64,000 nucleotides of DNA, taken from DASRFA01 sp035651755 (GTDB lineage Bacteria > Desulfobacterota > Binatia > UBA12015). The notes beneath the pieces were generated by a model that searched no databases, was not told where the DNA came from, and saw only the letters and a program-made list of their open reading frames with translations. Position numbers and translations under genes: made by a program. Positions 25,962 to 34,519 of the stretch are shown here, one piece after another (the stretch's first letter is position 1; each line of letters opens with the position of its first letter). The stretch covers positions 62,001-126,000 of the forward strand of contig DASRFA010000056.1 in the NCBI GenBank assembly GCA_035651755.1, in the 5' to 3' direction.

Positions 25962-26972
25962 ATGGCACGCTCCCTGAAGCTCGCGCTCGTGGGCTGCGGC
26001 GCCATCTCGCGCCTCCACCTGCCGGCGCTCCGCGCGGCCGCCCGTCGGACGGAGATCGTTGCCGCCGTCGACAGCGAACACGCGCGCGCCGCGGAGATGG
26101 CACGCGAGACCGGCGCGCGCCCGTTCGCGAGCCTCGACGACGCGCTCGCGGACGGCGGCTTCGACGCCGTCGACCTGATGCTCCCGCACGACCGGCACGA
26201 GGAAGCAGCGGTGCGCTGCCTCGCGGCCGGCAAGCACGTCCTCCTCGAGAAGCCGCTCGCGACGACCGTCGCCGCGTGCGAGCGCATCCTCGCGGCCCCG
26301 CGTCCGGCCGGCACGGTCTTCATGGTGGGCGAGAACACGCAGTACTGGCCCGAGGTGCTGGTCGCAGGGCGCCTTCTCGCCGAAGGCGCGATCGGCTCCC
26401 TCGTCACCGCGCGCGCGAGCTTCGCGATCCCGCCGATGCCGCAGTTCTACGCCGGCCCGAGCGCGTGGCGGCTCGACAACGCGATCGCCGGCGGGGGCAT
26501 CGCGCTCGACACGGGGTCGCACTGGATCCGCCCGCTCCGCATGTGGCTCGGCGAGGTCGACGAGGCGGTCGGCGCGCTCGGCCGGCCATGGGCCGCGATG
26601 CAGGGCGAGTCGCTCGTGCGGGCGCTGCTCCGCTTCGGATCGGGCGTCGTCGCCGTGCTCGACGGCATCATGAAGGACCCGCCGTTCGTCCCGGAGCCGA
26701 TGTTCCGCCTCACGGGCGATCGCGGCGAGATCACCGTCGAGCGCACCGGCCACGCCGTTCTGTGGAACGCGGAGCACCCTGAAGGTCAGCGGGTCGGCGA
26801 GGAGGGCGGCTACCTGCGCTCGTTCCACGGCGAGATGGCCGACTTCGAGGCCGCCGCGCTCGACGGGAAGCCGCTCGCCGCGGGCCCCGAGCACGCGGTG
26901 GGCGAGCTCCGGACCGCGCTCGCGATCTATCGCTCGGTGGAGACCGGCCGGTGGGAAAAGGTCTGGGCGTGA
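25962..26972 (+). CDS. Gfo/Idh/MocA family oxidoreductase
   Basis: The 336-residue NAD(P)-dependent dehydrogenase starts MARSLKLALVGCGAISRLHL, a Rossmann fold with the GCGAIS nucleotide loop. The family EKP motif is present (HVLLEKPLATTV, Lys about residue 91), as is the C-terminal alpha/beta domain with GGGIALDTGSHWI, whose H in the D-x-G-x-H element is the usual active-site residue. Members act on sugars, inositols, diols or trans-dihydrodiols. The start is well supported by TGAGGAAACG upstream. Its TGA overlaps the GTG start of the SDR gene (GTGA), implying translational coupling. Substrate not predictable; operon context suggests an alicyclic or steroid-like alcohol. Confidence 0.88.
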   Translation: MARSLKLALVGCGAISRLHLPALRAAARRTEIVAAVDSEHARAAEMARETGARPFASLDDALADGGFDAVDLMLPHDRHEEAAVRCLAAGKHVLLEKPLATTVAACERILAAPRPAGTVFMVGENTQYWPEVLVAGRLLAEGAIGSLVTARASFAIPPMPQFYAGPSAWRLDNAIAGGGIALDTGSHWIRPLRMWLGEVDEAVGALGRPWAAMQGESLVRALLRFGSGVVAVLDGIMKDPPFVPEPMFRLTGDRGEITVERTGHAVLWNAEHPEGQRVGEEGGYLRSFHGEMADFEAAALDGKPLAAGPEHAVGELRTALAIYRSVETGRWEKVWA

Positions 26973-27718
26973 CGCCGCGCGTGCGCTTCGACTTCGCGGG
27001 AGCGCGCGTCCTCGTGACCGGCGGCACGAGCGGGATCGGCCATGCGATCGCGCGCGCCTTCGCCGACGCCGGCGCCGGCGTGACGGTCACCGGCCGGAAG
27101 CCGTCGGCGGAAGGCTACGAGGTCGACCTGTCGAACCTCGACTACCGCTCGCTCGACGTGCGCGATCCTGCGGCGATCGAAGGCGTCGCGCGGTCCGTCC
27201 CCGCGCTCGACGTGCTCGTGAGCAACGCCGGCGCGAACCTGCCCGGCGGGCGGAGCGAATGGGAGCCCGACGTCTTCGAGGAGTCGGTGCGGATCAATCT
27301 TCTCGGTGCGTACCGCCTGGCGGCCGCGTGTCGCGAGAAGCTCGCCGCGAGCCGGCTCGAGGGCGGAGCGAGCGTGGTGCACGTCGCGTCGATGGCGTCC
27401 TTCTTCGGGATCACGGCCGTGCCGGGATACGGCGCGGCCAAGGCGGGGATCGTGCAGATGACGAAGACGCTCGCGGCCGCGTGGGCGAAGGACGGGATCC
27501 GGGTGAACGCGGTCGCGCCGGGCCTGATCCGGACGCGCATGACGGCGCGCATCCAGGCGGATCCCGAGTGCACGCGGAAGGACTTCGAGCGCATGCCGTT
27601 CGCGCGCTGGGGGACGCCGGAGGAGATCGCGCCCGCGGTCCTCTTCCTCGCGAGCCCCGCGGCGTCGTACGTCACGGGACAGACGCTCGCCGTCGACGGC
27701 GGCTACTCGATCGCGTGA
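26969..27718 (+). CDS. Short-chain dehydrogenase/reductase
   Basis: The 249-residue classical SDR has the cofactor motif TGGTSGIG, the structural NAG motif (LVSNAGANLPGG), catalytic Ser and Tyr-x3-Lys (VASMASFF, then GYGAAKAG), and the C-terminal VTGQTLAVDGGYS. It interconverts a secondary alcohol and a ketone with NAD(P)H; hydroxysteroid dehydrogenases are one large subgroup. The GTG at 26969 overlaps the upstream stop as GTGA, and it was chosen over GTG 26951 for that reason. It is seven bases before the ketosteroid isomerase gene, an attractive functional pairing because that isomerase acts on 3-keto steroids. Confidence 0.9.
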   Translation: MTPRVRFDFAGARVLVTGGTSGIGHAIARAFADAGAGVTVTGRKPSAEGYEVDLSNLDYRSLDVRDPAAIEGVARSVPALDVLVSNAGANLPGGRSEWEPDVFEESVRINLLGAYRLAAACREKLAASRLEGGASVVHVASMASFFGITAVPGYGAAKAGIVQMTKTLAAAWAKDGIRVNAVAPGLIRTRMTARIQADPECTRKDFERMPFARWGTPEEIAPAVLFLASPAASYVTGQTLAVDGGYSIA

Positions 27719-27725
27719 GGACCAC

Positions 27726-28097
27726 ATGGGCGTGGACGCGGGACACATCCGGCGGGTCTTCGACCGCTACTGCGAGCTCGTGACGGCCGGCGACTTCGAG
27801 GCGATCGCGCTTCTCTACGCGGAGGACGCGACCGTCGAGGATCCCGTCGGGTCGGAGCCGCACCGTGGGCGCGACGCGATCCGGGAGTTCTACCGCGCGT
27901 CGGCGGGCGGCGTGGCGCTCGAGCTCGAAGGTCGCGTCCGGGTCGCCGCGAACGCGGGCGCCGGCGCGATGGTGGCGCGCCCGAAGGCGGACGCGGGCTT
28001 GCGCGTCGAGACGCTCGACGTGATGACGTTCGACGACGCGGGCCTCGTGACGTCGATGCGCGCCTACTGGAGCGCAGATACGATCGTGCGGGGCTGA
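27726..28097 (+). CDS. Steroid delta5-3-ketosteroid isomerase (NTF2 fold)
   Basis: The 123-residue protein aligns by eye over its whole length with Pseudomonas putida ketosteroid isomerase. Shared segments include RYCELVTAGDFEAI, YAEDATVEDPVG, REFYR and the closing M-R-A-Y-W-S. All three catalytic residues are conserved: Tyr15 and Asp98 (oxyanion hole; Tyr16 and Asp103 in P. putida) and Asp39 (general base; Asp40). It should move the double bond of delta5-3-keto steroids to delta4. It lies seven bases after the SDR gene and three bases before the sulfotransferase gene, within the same operon. The match is closer than that of generic SnoaL proteins, so the assignment is fairly firm. Confidence 0.87.
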   Translation: MGVDAGHIRRVFDRYCELVTAGDFEAIALLYAEDATVEDPVGSEPHRGRDAIREFYRASAGGVALELEGRVRVAANAGAGAMVARPKADAGLRVETLDVMTFDDAGLVTSMRAYWSADTIVRG

Positions 28098-28100
28098 GAC

Positions 28101-29366
28101 GTGGCGGCACGCGTCCCCGACGTCCGGGTCGCCGACCTCGCGCACCCGGTCCTGACCCAAGAGCAGCGCGCCGCGATCGACGCCGCGTCCCTCCTCCCGA
28201 TCGCTCTCCGCGAGGACGCCGCGCTGGCCGCGGCGCGCGAGCGGACGGGCCTTTCGGACTTCGGGGACGAGTCCTTTCGCGCACGGCTCCGCGTCTGGCT
28301 CGCGTCCGCCGACGAGGACGCGGAGCTCGGCCCGCTCGGGCGCGCGACCGTGTTCGAGAACGCGGTGCGCGTGCTCTCGAACCGGCTTCGGCTCGAGGAC
28401 CTCGTCGAGCGCCACCCCGAGATCCTCGCGGTGCCGATCGACCGGCCCATCATCATCGCGGGGCTCCCGCGCTCGGGCACGACGCACCTCGTGAACCTGA
28501 TCTCCGCCGATCGCCGCCTGCGCTCGCTCCCGTACTGGGAGAGCCTCGCGCCGTTCCCCGCGCCCAGCGACGTCCCGGGCGCCGACGGCGTCGACCCGCG
28601 ACTCGCGCGTTGCCGGCAGAGCTACGAGCGCAGCGACCGACTGCTGCCGCTCCTCCGCGCCATGCACCACATGACGCCGGAGCACGTGCACGAGGAGATC
28701 GAGCTCCAGGAGATGGACTTCGCGACCTACAACCTCGAGTGGTACGCGCACGTGCCGCGCTGGCGCGACCTGTACCTCTCCTCCGACCTCCACCCGAGCT
28801 ACGCCTATTTGAAGAAGGCGCTGCAGGCGCTCACGTGGCTCCGTGGCCCGAGCCGCTGGGTGCTGAAGAGCCCGCAGCACCTCGAGCAGCTCGGCCCGCT
28901 CGTCGAGACGTTCCCGGACGCGACGATCGCCCTCACCCACCGCGATCCCGTGCACGTGATCCAGTCGGCGATCACCATGCTCGGCTACGGCGCGCGCATC
29001 CGGCGCACGCGGATCGACCTCGCCGGCATCGCCGCGTACTGGGTCGATCGCATCGAGCGCCTGCTGCGCGCCTGCGCCCGCGATCGCGCGCTGCTGCCCG
29101 CGTCGCGCAGCATCGACGTCCTCTTCCACGAGTTCATGGCGGACGACGTCGCGATGGTGGAGCGGATCTACGCGCTCGCGGAGCTGCCCATGACGGCGGA
29201 GGCGCGCGCGCAGCTCGGCGCGTTCATGGACGAGAACCCGCGCGGCAAGTTCGGCCGCGTCGTCTACGACCTCCGCGGCGACTTCGGCATCGATCCGGCG
29301 GACCTCCGGCGCCGCTTCGCGTTCTACTTCGAGCGCTTCCCGGTACGCGCGGAAGAGAGCGATTGA
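28101..29366 (+). CDS. Sulfotransferase family protein
   Basis: The 421-residue protein starts with GTG three bases after the isomerase stop. An N-terminal helical extension of ~110 residues leads into a sulfotransferase domain. The 5'-phosphosulfate loop for PAPS is IIIAGLPRSGTTHLVNLIS (around residue 115-135), and the 3'-phosphate region is ALTHRDPVHVIQSAI. It should transfer sulfate from PAPS to a hydroxyl of a small molecule. The last gene of the tight block, it shares the operon with an MBL alkylsulfatase-like gene, so addition and removal of sulfate could both be encoded. Acceptor unknown; steroid- or lipid-like acceptors fit the context. Confidence 0.87.
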   Translation: MAARVPDVRVADLAHPVLTQEQRAAIDAASLLPIALREDAALAAARERTGLSDFGDESFRARLRVWLASADEDAELGPLGRATVFENAVRVLSNRLRLEDLVERHPEILAVPIDRPIIIAGLPRSGTTHLVNLISADRRLRSLPYWESLAPFPAPSDVPGADGVDPRLARCRQSYERSDRLLPLLRAMHHMTPEHVHEEIELQEMDFATYNLEWYAHVPRWRDLYLSSDLHPSYAYLKKALQALTWLRGPSRWVLKSPQHLEQLGPLVETFPDATIALTHRDPVHVIQSAITMLGYGARIRRTRIDLAGIAAYWVDRIERLLRACARDRALLPASRSIDVLFHEFMADDVAMVERIYALAELPMTAEARAQLGAFMDENPRGKFGRVVYDLRGDFGIDPADLRRRFAFYFERFPVRAEESD

Positions 29367-29416
29367 CGACGCGGCTGTCGGCGGGCTGCGGGTCGGTGTA
29401 GGTCGGACCGCCCGCC

Positions 29417-30592
29417 ATGCCGTCGAAGCGCCGGATCCTGCTGGTCATCACGTGGATGACCGACTGCCTCCTCTTCCTGCTCATCTTCGCCGTGAGCCGG
29501 TGGATGGCCGAGGCGGGCGCGACCTCGCTCGCGATGGGAGCGATCGGCGGGCTCGTGTCGCTCGTGAGCGGCGCGGCGAGCGCGATCGGCGGCCGGATCT
29601 CGGACCGGGTGGGACGCTACCGCGTCATGCTGCTCGGCATGGCGGCGGTCGCGGTCGGCGAGGCCCTGGTCGCGCTGTCGGTGCGCGGCTCGGCGTCCTA
29701 CTTCGCCGGCTACGTCGTCGGCGCCGGCATGATCGGCGCGATCTACCCGCCCATCATGGCGGAGCTCACCGAGGGAGGCGACGCCGTCGTCGACCGCTCG
29801 GGCGTCGGGCGCACGATCATCCTCTTCTGCATCGCGTGGAACCTCGGCCTCATCACCGGCCAGCTGAGCGGCGGCTGGCTCTTCGCGGCCGATCCCCTCT
29901 ACCCGGTGGTGGTCGCGCTATGCTTGACGACCAGCAGCGCCGTGCTCGCGGCCGTGCTGGCGTTGCGGCTGGCCGAGCCCGCTGCCGCGGTCGAACTGAC
30001 GGCCGCGCACCACGAGCACCGCGCTCTGTCCGCGTCCTACGTCCGGCTCGCGTGGATGGCCAACCTCGGCGGGACGTTCGCGATGAGCATGATCTTCCAC
30101 CTCTTCCCGAAGCTGCTGGTCGCGATGGGCGTCGATTCGCGCCGGCACGGGGCGGTGCTCGCTTTCTCGCGTGCGGTCGTGATCGCGACGTACTTCGTCA
30201 TGCACCGGTCGGTCTTCTGGCATCACAGCTTCGCGGCCGCGGCGGGCTCGCAGGTGCTGGCGATCGCCGGTCTGGTGGCGATCGCATCCGCGCGCTCGGA
30301 GCTCGGGCTCGCGGTCGGCCTCGCGCTCCTCGCCCAGCTCGTCGGCTTCAACTACTTCGCGAGTCTCTTCTACAGCACGGCCGGATCCGCCGAGGAGCGG
30401 CGCGGCGAGGCGAGCGGCATGCACGAGGCGACGCTGTCGTTCGGCTTCGCGCTCGGCTCGACCCTCGGCGGCTGGAGCGGCAGCGCGCTCGGCGACCGCT
30501 CGCCGTACGTGCTCGCGGCCGGCGTCATCGCGGCGCTCCTGATCGTCCAGGCCTTCTGGTATCGCGCGCGGGTGCGGCCACTGCGGGCGTGA
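29417..30592 (+). CDS. MFS transporter
   Basis: The 391-residue integral membrane protein has twelve predicted helices in two six-helix halves. The cytoplasmic loop between helices 2 and 3 carries the MFS motif as GGRISDRVGRYRVMLLG. The central loop is short (VELTAAHHEHRALS). It follows the sulfotransferase gene by 50 bases on the same strand and may be the export or uptake step of that operon. It is convergent with the downstream histidine kinase gene; the 72-base gap has a palindrome (GCGGGCGCCCGC) but no T tract. Substrate unknown. Confidence 0.88.
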   Translation: MPSKRRILLVITWMTDCLLFLLIFAVSRWMAEAGATSLAMGAIGGLVSLVSGAASAIGGRISDRVGRYRVMLLGMAAVAVGEALVALSVRGSASYFAGYVVGAGMIGAIYPPIMAELTEGGDAVVDRSGVGRTIILFCIAWNLGLITGQLSGGWLFAADPLYPVVVALCLTTSSAVLAAVLALRLAEPAAAVELTAAHHEHRALSASYVRLAWMANLGGTFAMSMIFHLFPKLLVAMGVDSRRHGAVLAFSRAVVIATYFVMHRSVFWHHSFAAAAGSQVLAIAGLVAIASARSELGLAVGLALLAQLVGFNYFASLFYSTAGSAEERRGEASGMHEATLSFGFALGSTLGGWSGSALGDRSPYVLAAGVIAALLIVQAFWYRARVRPLRA

Positions 30593-30664
30593 GGTGTCTT
30601 CCCGACGGCCGCGGAAGCAACGCGGCGGGCGCCCGCGCGCCGAGGCCGCGGCGGCGATGGCGAC

Positions 30665-32752
30665 CTAGGCGAGCGGCTCGGGTCGTCCGCCGCCGCGCGA
30701 CAGCGGAAGATCGATGCGGACGGCGAAGCCGCTGCCGTTCGCCGCCTCGGCCGCCACCGTGCCGCCGTGGGCTTCGATCGTCCGCTTGACGATCGCGAGC
30801 CCGAGCCCCGTGCCGTGGCTCTTCATGGAGAAGAACGGCTCGAAGATCCGGGCCAGCGCATCCGGGTCGACGCCCGGGCCGTTGTCCGCCACGCGGAGCG
30901 ACGCCTGTCCGTCGCCCGCGCGGAGCGCGAGCTCGAGCCGTCTCTCGCCGTCCTGCTCGCCGAGCGCGTCGAGCGCGTTCTCGATCAGGTTCACGAGGCC
31001 GTGCAGGACCATCTCGCGGTCCGCGCGCACCACGATCCCGGGCGGCACGTCGAGCGCGAGCGCGACCGCCGCGGCGTCGAGGCGCGGGCGGAACCGGTCG
31101 ACGGTCTCGCGCGTGAGGACGCCCAGATCCACGTCCGCCAGCCGGAGCTCGTCGCGGCGCGCGAAGCGGAGCAGCTCCGCGACCCGGCGCTCGACGCGGC
31201 CGAGCTCGGTCAAGATCAGCTCGGCCGCCTCGGCGTCGCCGCGCGAAGCGGGTGCGCGGAGGAGGAGCTGGGCGAGGCTTCGGGCCGCGGTGATCGGGTT
31301 CCGGATGTCGTGTGCCACGCGCGCCGCCAGCTCGCCGATCGCCGCCAGCTTCTCGGCGTGCGCGAGCGACCGCTCGACCGCGATGGCGCGCTCGAGGAGC
31401 TCCGCGCCGTCGAGCACGAGCGCGAGCTGGTCTGCGAAGCCCTGCACCGTCTGGGCGTCCTCGTCCGGCAGGTGCGACCGCAGCAGCCCGGCGCTCACGA
31501 AGAGATGGCCCCAGTCGCGCCGCGGGCTCCGGACGGACGTCGTCCCGGTGACGTCGACGTCGCTCAGCAGCTCACGGACGGCGATCGGCATGTCGGTGAG
31601 GGCGTAGTCGCCGAGCGCGTAGGTCGGAAGTCGCCCGGCCGCCTGGGCGGCGCTCCATGCGGCGCGCAGCGGCTCGATCGCGATGTCGCCGGCGGCCGAG
31701 ATCTCCCCGCTCCGGAGGACGAGCGCGGCGCCGCGGAGCTGCATGACGCGCACCAGCTCCGAGAGCGCGCGCCGGCTGCATTCGCCGGAGCCGAGGTCTG
31801 GCGAAAGCGTGAAGAAGAACGCCTGCAGGCTCGCCCGTCGCTGGCGGCTCCGGCGGAACACCAGGCGATCGACCGCCGCACGCAGCGACGGCTGCGCGAG
31901 CCAGAACGCGAGCACGAGGACGCCCGCGCCGATCGGCCAGAGGGCGGACGCCGGCACTCCGATCCGCGAATCCGCGATCGCGACCAACCATGCCGCCACG
32001 ACCACCGCCACCACGACGACCGCGATGATCACGGCCGCGCGCACGACCTCGCCGAGGAACCGCACCGCGATCGGCGTGGACAGCGCGAGGCCGATCAGCA
32101 CGTCGAACGTGAGCCAGACGATCGGCGGCGACTGGCTGCCGGAAGCGACGAGCCACAGGATCCCGCCGATCCCGAGCCCGCCGGCAGCGACCAGGGCCAC
32201 GTCGGCGTGGCGGAGGACCAGCATCCCGCCGCCCGCGCGCCAGCGCCCCCCACGGGACGTGCGCAGGACGTCCTTCAGGCCGAGCGCGAGCATCACGATC
32301 TCGTACGAAAGGAACACGATGCGATAGATCGCGAGACGGCTGCCGAACGTGCCAAGGGGCAGCGCCCACGCGAGCGCCGCCCCGGCGACGAGCGCGGCGA
32401 GCCCGTAGTTGACGGCGAGCCAGGCGCGCGACGGCCGCTCGTCACGGAGCGGGACGTAACGCAGCATGTGGCGCAGCAGCGCGAGGCCCACGATCGTGAG
32501 GACGTCGGTCGCGAGGTAGAGGCACGCGATCGTCATCGGCGGAGGGCCCGACACGTGGAGCGGCAGCACCCAGAAGAACGTGCTCAGCGTGAAGTCGGCC
32601 GCGACGACGGTCGCGAGGAGCGCGAAGAGGACGTAGAAGCGGTTGCGGGGTCGGACCGAGAGCAGGAACCGCCACGCGCTGTGTGCGGCGATCGCCCAGA
32701 TGAGCGCGGGGAGCGCGCGCAGCACGATGCCGGTCACGCGCAGCGGCGTCAT
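30665..32752 (-). CDS. Membrane sensor histidine kinase (orphan, PrsK-like layout)
   Basis: The 695-residue kinase has an N-terminal membrane region of about seven to eight helices (residues ~1-290), a GAF-like cytosolic region (~320-450), HisKA with the H-box AARVAHDIRNPITAARSLAQ, and an HATPase domain (VNLIENALDALG, VADNGPGVDPDAL, GTGLGLAIVKRTIEAHGG). Size and order resemble PrsK-type kinases of exosortase systems, but no exosortase or sigma-54 response regulator is adjacent, so that link is weak. No receiver gene is next to it. The 270 bases upstream hold no gene and no site I can name. The signal may be a membrane property or a small lipophilic molecule. Confidence 0.87.
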   Translation of the reverse strand: MTPLRVTGIVLRALPALIWAIAAHSAWRFLLSVRPRNRFYVLFALLATVVAADFTLSTFFWVLPLHVSGPPPMTIACLYLATDVLTIVGLALLRHMLRYVPLRDERPSRAWLAVNYGLAALVAGAALAWALPLGTFGSRLAIYRIVFLSYEIVMLALGLKDVLRTSRGGRWRAGGGMLVLRHADVALVAAGGLGIGGILWLVASGSQSPPIVWLTFDVLIGLALSTPIAVRFLGEVVRAAVIIAVVVVAVVVAAWLVAIADSRIGVPASALWPIGAGVLVLAFWLAQPSLRAAVDRLVFRRSRQRRASLQAFFFTLSPDLGSGECSRRALSELVRVMQLRGAALVLRSGEISAAGDIAIEPLRAAWSAAQAAGRLPTYALGDYALTDMPIAVRELLSDVDVTGTTSVRSPRRDWGHLFVSAGLLRSHLPDEDAQTVQGFADQLALVLDGAELLERAIAVERSLAHAEKLAAIGELAARVAHDIRNPITAARSLAQLLLRAPASRGDAEAAELILTELGRVERRVAELLRFARRDELRLADVDLGVLTRETVDRFRPRLDAAAVALALDVPPGIVVRADREMVLHGLVNLIENALDALGEQDGERRLELALRAGDGQASLRVADNGPGVDPDALARIFEPFFSMKSHGTGLGLAIVKRTIEAHGGTVAAEAANGSGFAVRIDLPLSRGGGRPEPLA

Positions 32753-33022
32753 CTACGGATCGCCTTCGAGTCGCCCATCGCGACCGCCCTTCCGCAAACT
32801 TGCTGCCACCCGTAGCGGCCCATGCGCAATCGCGAAGCCCGGAAAAAGGCGCCGTTTTGCGGGGTCGTCTCGATGCAGCCGCGACGGTGCCAGCCGCCTG
32901 CCTACGCGAGACGGCACCGCCTGCAGTCGGCGATGCGCACCGCGGGATGCTTCGATCGCGGGGGGTCTGCACGCCCCGGGGCGCTCCGCGCCGGCGCGCC
33001 GCGGCTTCCCGGCGTCGCGCGA

Positions 33023-34519
33023 TCAGCCGCCCGTGCGCGGGGGTGCCGTGTCGGCGATCTCGTCTCCGGACGGCAGGTCGGTGTCCCGCCAGCCGCCGCC
33101 GACCGCGGCGACGAGCTGCACCGTCGCCGCCATCCGCCGGCCGAGCAGATCGACCTCGGTGCGCTCGTTCGCGAGCTCGGCCGCCTGCGTCGTCACGACG
33201 TCGATGTAGCTCGCGGTGCCTTGCTCGTAGCGGTTCCGGGTCAGCGTGACGGAGCGCTGTGCCGCGTCCACCGCCGCCGCCTGCACGCGCGACTCGTCCG
33301 CGAGCACGCGCAGCGCCGCGAGCTGGTCCTCGACCTGCTGGAACGCCCCGAGCACGCTCTGTCGGTAGTCCGCGACCGTCTCGTCGTACGCGGCGCGCGC
33401 CTGCTCGGTTTGCGCAGCGCGGAGGCCGGCGTCGTACACCGTCTCCGACATCGTCAAGCCGACCGCCCAGAAGCGGCTCGGCCACGTGAACCACTTGCCG
33501 AAGTCAGAGCTCTCGAAGCCGCCGCTCGCCGACAGCACGACGCTCGGATAGTAGGCCGCGAGCGCGACGCCGATCTCCGCGTTCGCCGCCGCGATCCGCC
33601 GCTCCGCGGCCGCGACGTCGGGGCGTCGCTCGAGGATCTCGGACGGAACTCCCGGCGGAATCGCGGGCGGCGTCCCGGCGAGCGGCGCCTCCGCGATCGA
33701 GAAATCCGAAGCCGGGACGCCGATCAATACGGCGATCGCGTCCTCGAGCGCGGCCCGCGTCGCCTGGAGGTCGATCTCCTGGGCGCGCGTCGTCTCGAGC
33801 TGCGTCTCCGCCTGGGCGACGTCGGCTCCGGAAGCGATTCCCGCGTCGTGGCGGTTTCGCGTGAGCTGAAGCGACTTCTCGTAGGCGGCGATCGTCTCGC
33901 GCAGCACCTCCTTCTGCGCGTCGACGGTGCGGATCTGGAAGTAGTTCACCGCGACGTTCGCGTGGAGGCTGAGGCGCGCGGCCGCGAGGTCGGCGGCGCT
34001 CGCCTGCGCGCCCGCTTCGTTCGACTCGACGAGCCGGCGGACACGCCCCCACAGATCGGGCTCCCAGCTGATCCCGACCGGGGTCGAGAAGTCGGACACG
34101 GTGCGGCCCGAGCCGCCGAGGTTGCCGAAGAGGTTCTCCGACTGGCGCGAGCGGCCGAGCGACACGCCGACCGTCGCCGTCGGGTACGCGCCGGCGCGCG
34201 CCTGGGCGACGAGCGTCTGCGCCTGGCGGAAGCGCGCCTCCGCCGCCCGGAGCGACTGGTTCGAGACGTCGACCTGCTCCTCGAGCGAGCTCAGCACGGG
34301 ATCGCCGAAGACGTCCCACCACGGACCGCGGAGAACGTCGTCGCGAGGCTGGGCGACCTTCCAGTCTCCCGCGTTCTTGTACTCCGCCGGCTCCGGCGCG
34401 CTCGGGCGCACGTAGTCCGGGCCGACGGTGCACGCGCTCGCGAGAGCGAGCGCGCACGCGAGCAGCGCGCGCGTCGCGGCGGGCGGCACTCCGGACGCGA
34501 TCGGCGGCATCGACTTCAC
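33023..34519 (-). CDS. Efflux system outer membrane lipoprotein (NodT/OprM family)
   Basis: The 498-residue outer membrane factor forms the exit duct of the RND pump. Its signal peptide ends in a lipobox-like ALASAC, followed by the family hallmark TVGPDYVRP. The two repeats of the TolC fold are visible: L-R-A-A-E-A-R-F-R-Q-A-Q near the N-terminus, and AAERRIAAANAEIGVALAAYYP and NRYEQGTASYIDVVTTQ toward the C-terminus. The GTG at 34519 is preceded by GGAGG with seven-base spacing and overlaps the upstream RND stop as GTGA; an ATG three codons later is the alternative. Last gene of the five-gene tetR-adaptor-RND-RND-OMF operon. Confidence 0.93.
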   Translation of the reverse strand: MKSMPPIASGVPPAATRALLACALALASACTVGPDYVRPSAPEPAEYKNAGDWKVAQPRDDVLRGPWWDVFGDPVLSSLEEQVDVSNQSLRAAEARFRQAQTLVAQARAGAYPTATVGVSLGRSRQSENLFGNLGGSGRTVSDFSTPVGISWEPDLWGRVRRLVESNEAGAQASAADLAAARLSLHANVAVNYFQIRTVDAQKEVLRETIAAYEKSLQLTRNRHDAGIASGADVAQAETQLETTRAQEIDLQATRAALEDAIAVLIGVPASDFSIAEAPLAGTPPAIPPGVPSEILERRPDVAAAERRIAAANAEIGVALAAYYPSVVLSASGGFESSDFGKWFTWPSRFWAVGLTMSETVYDAGLRAAQTEQARAAYDETVADYRQSVLGAFQQVEDQLAALRVLADESRVQAAAVDAAQRSVTLTRNRYEQGTASYIDVVTTQAAELANERTEVDLLGRRMAATVQLVAAVGGGWRDTDLPSGDEIADTAPPRTGG

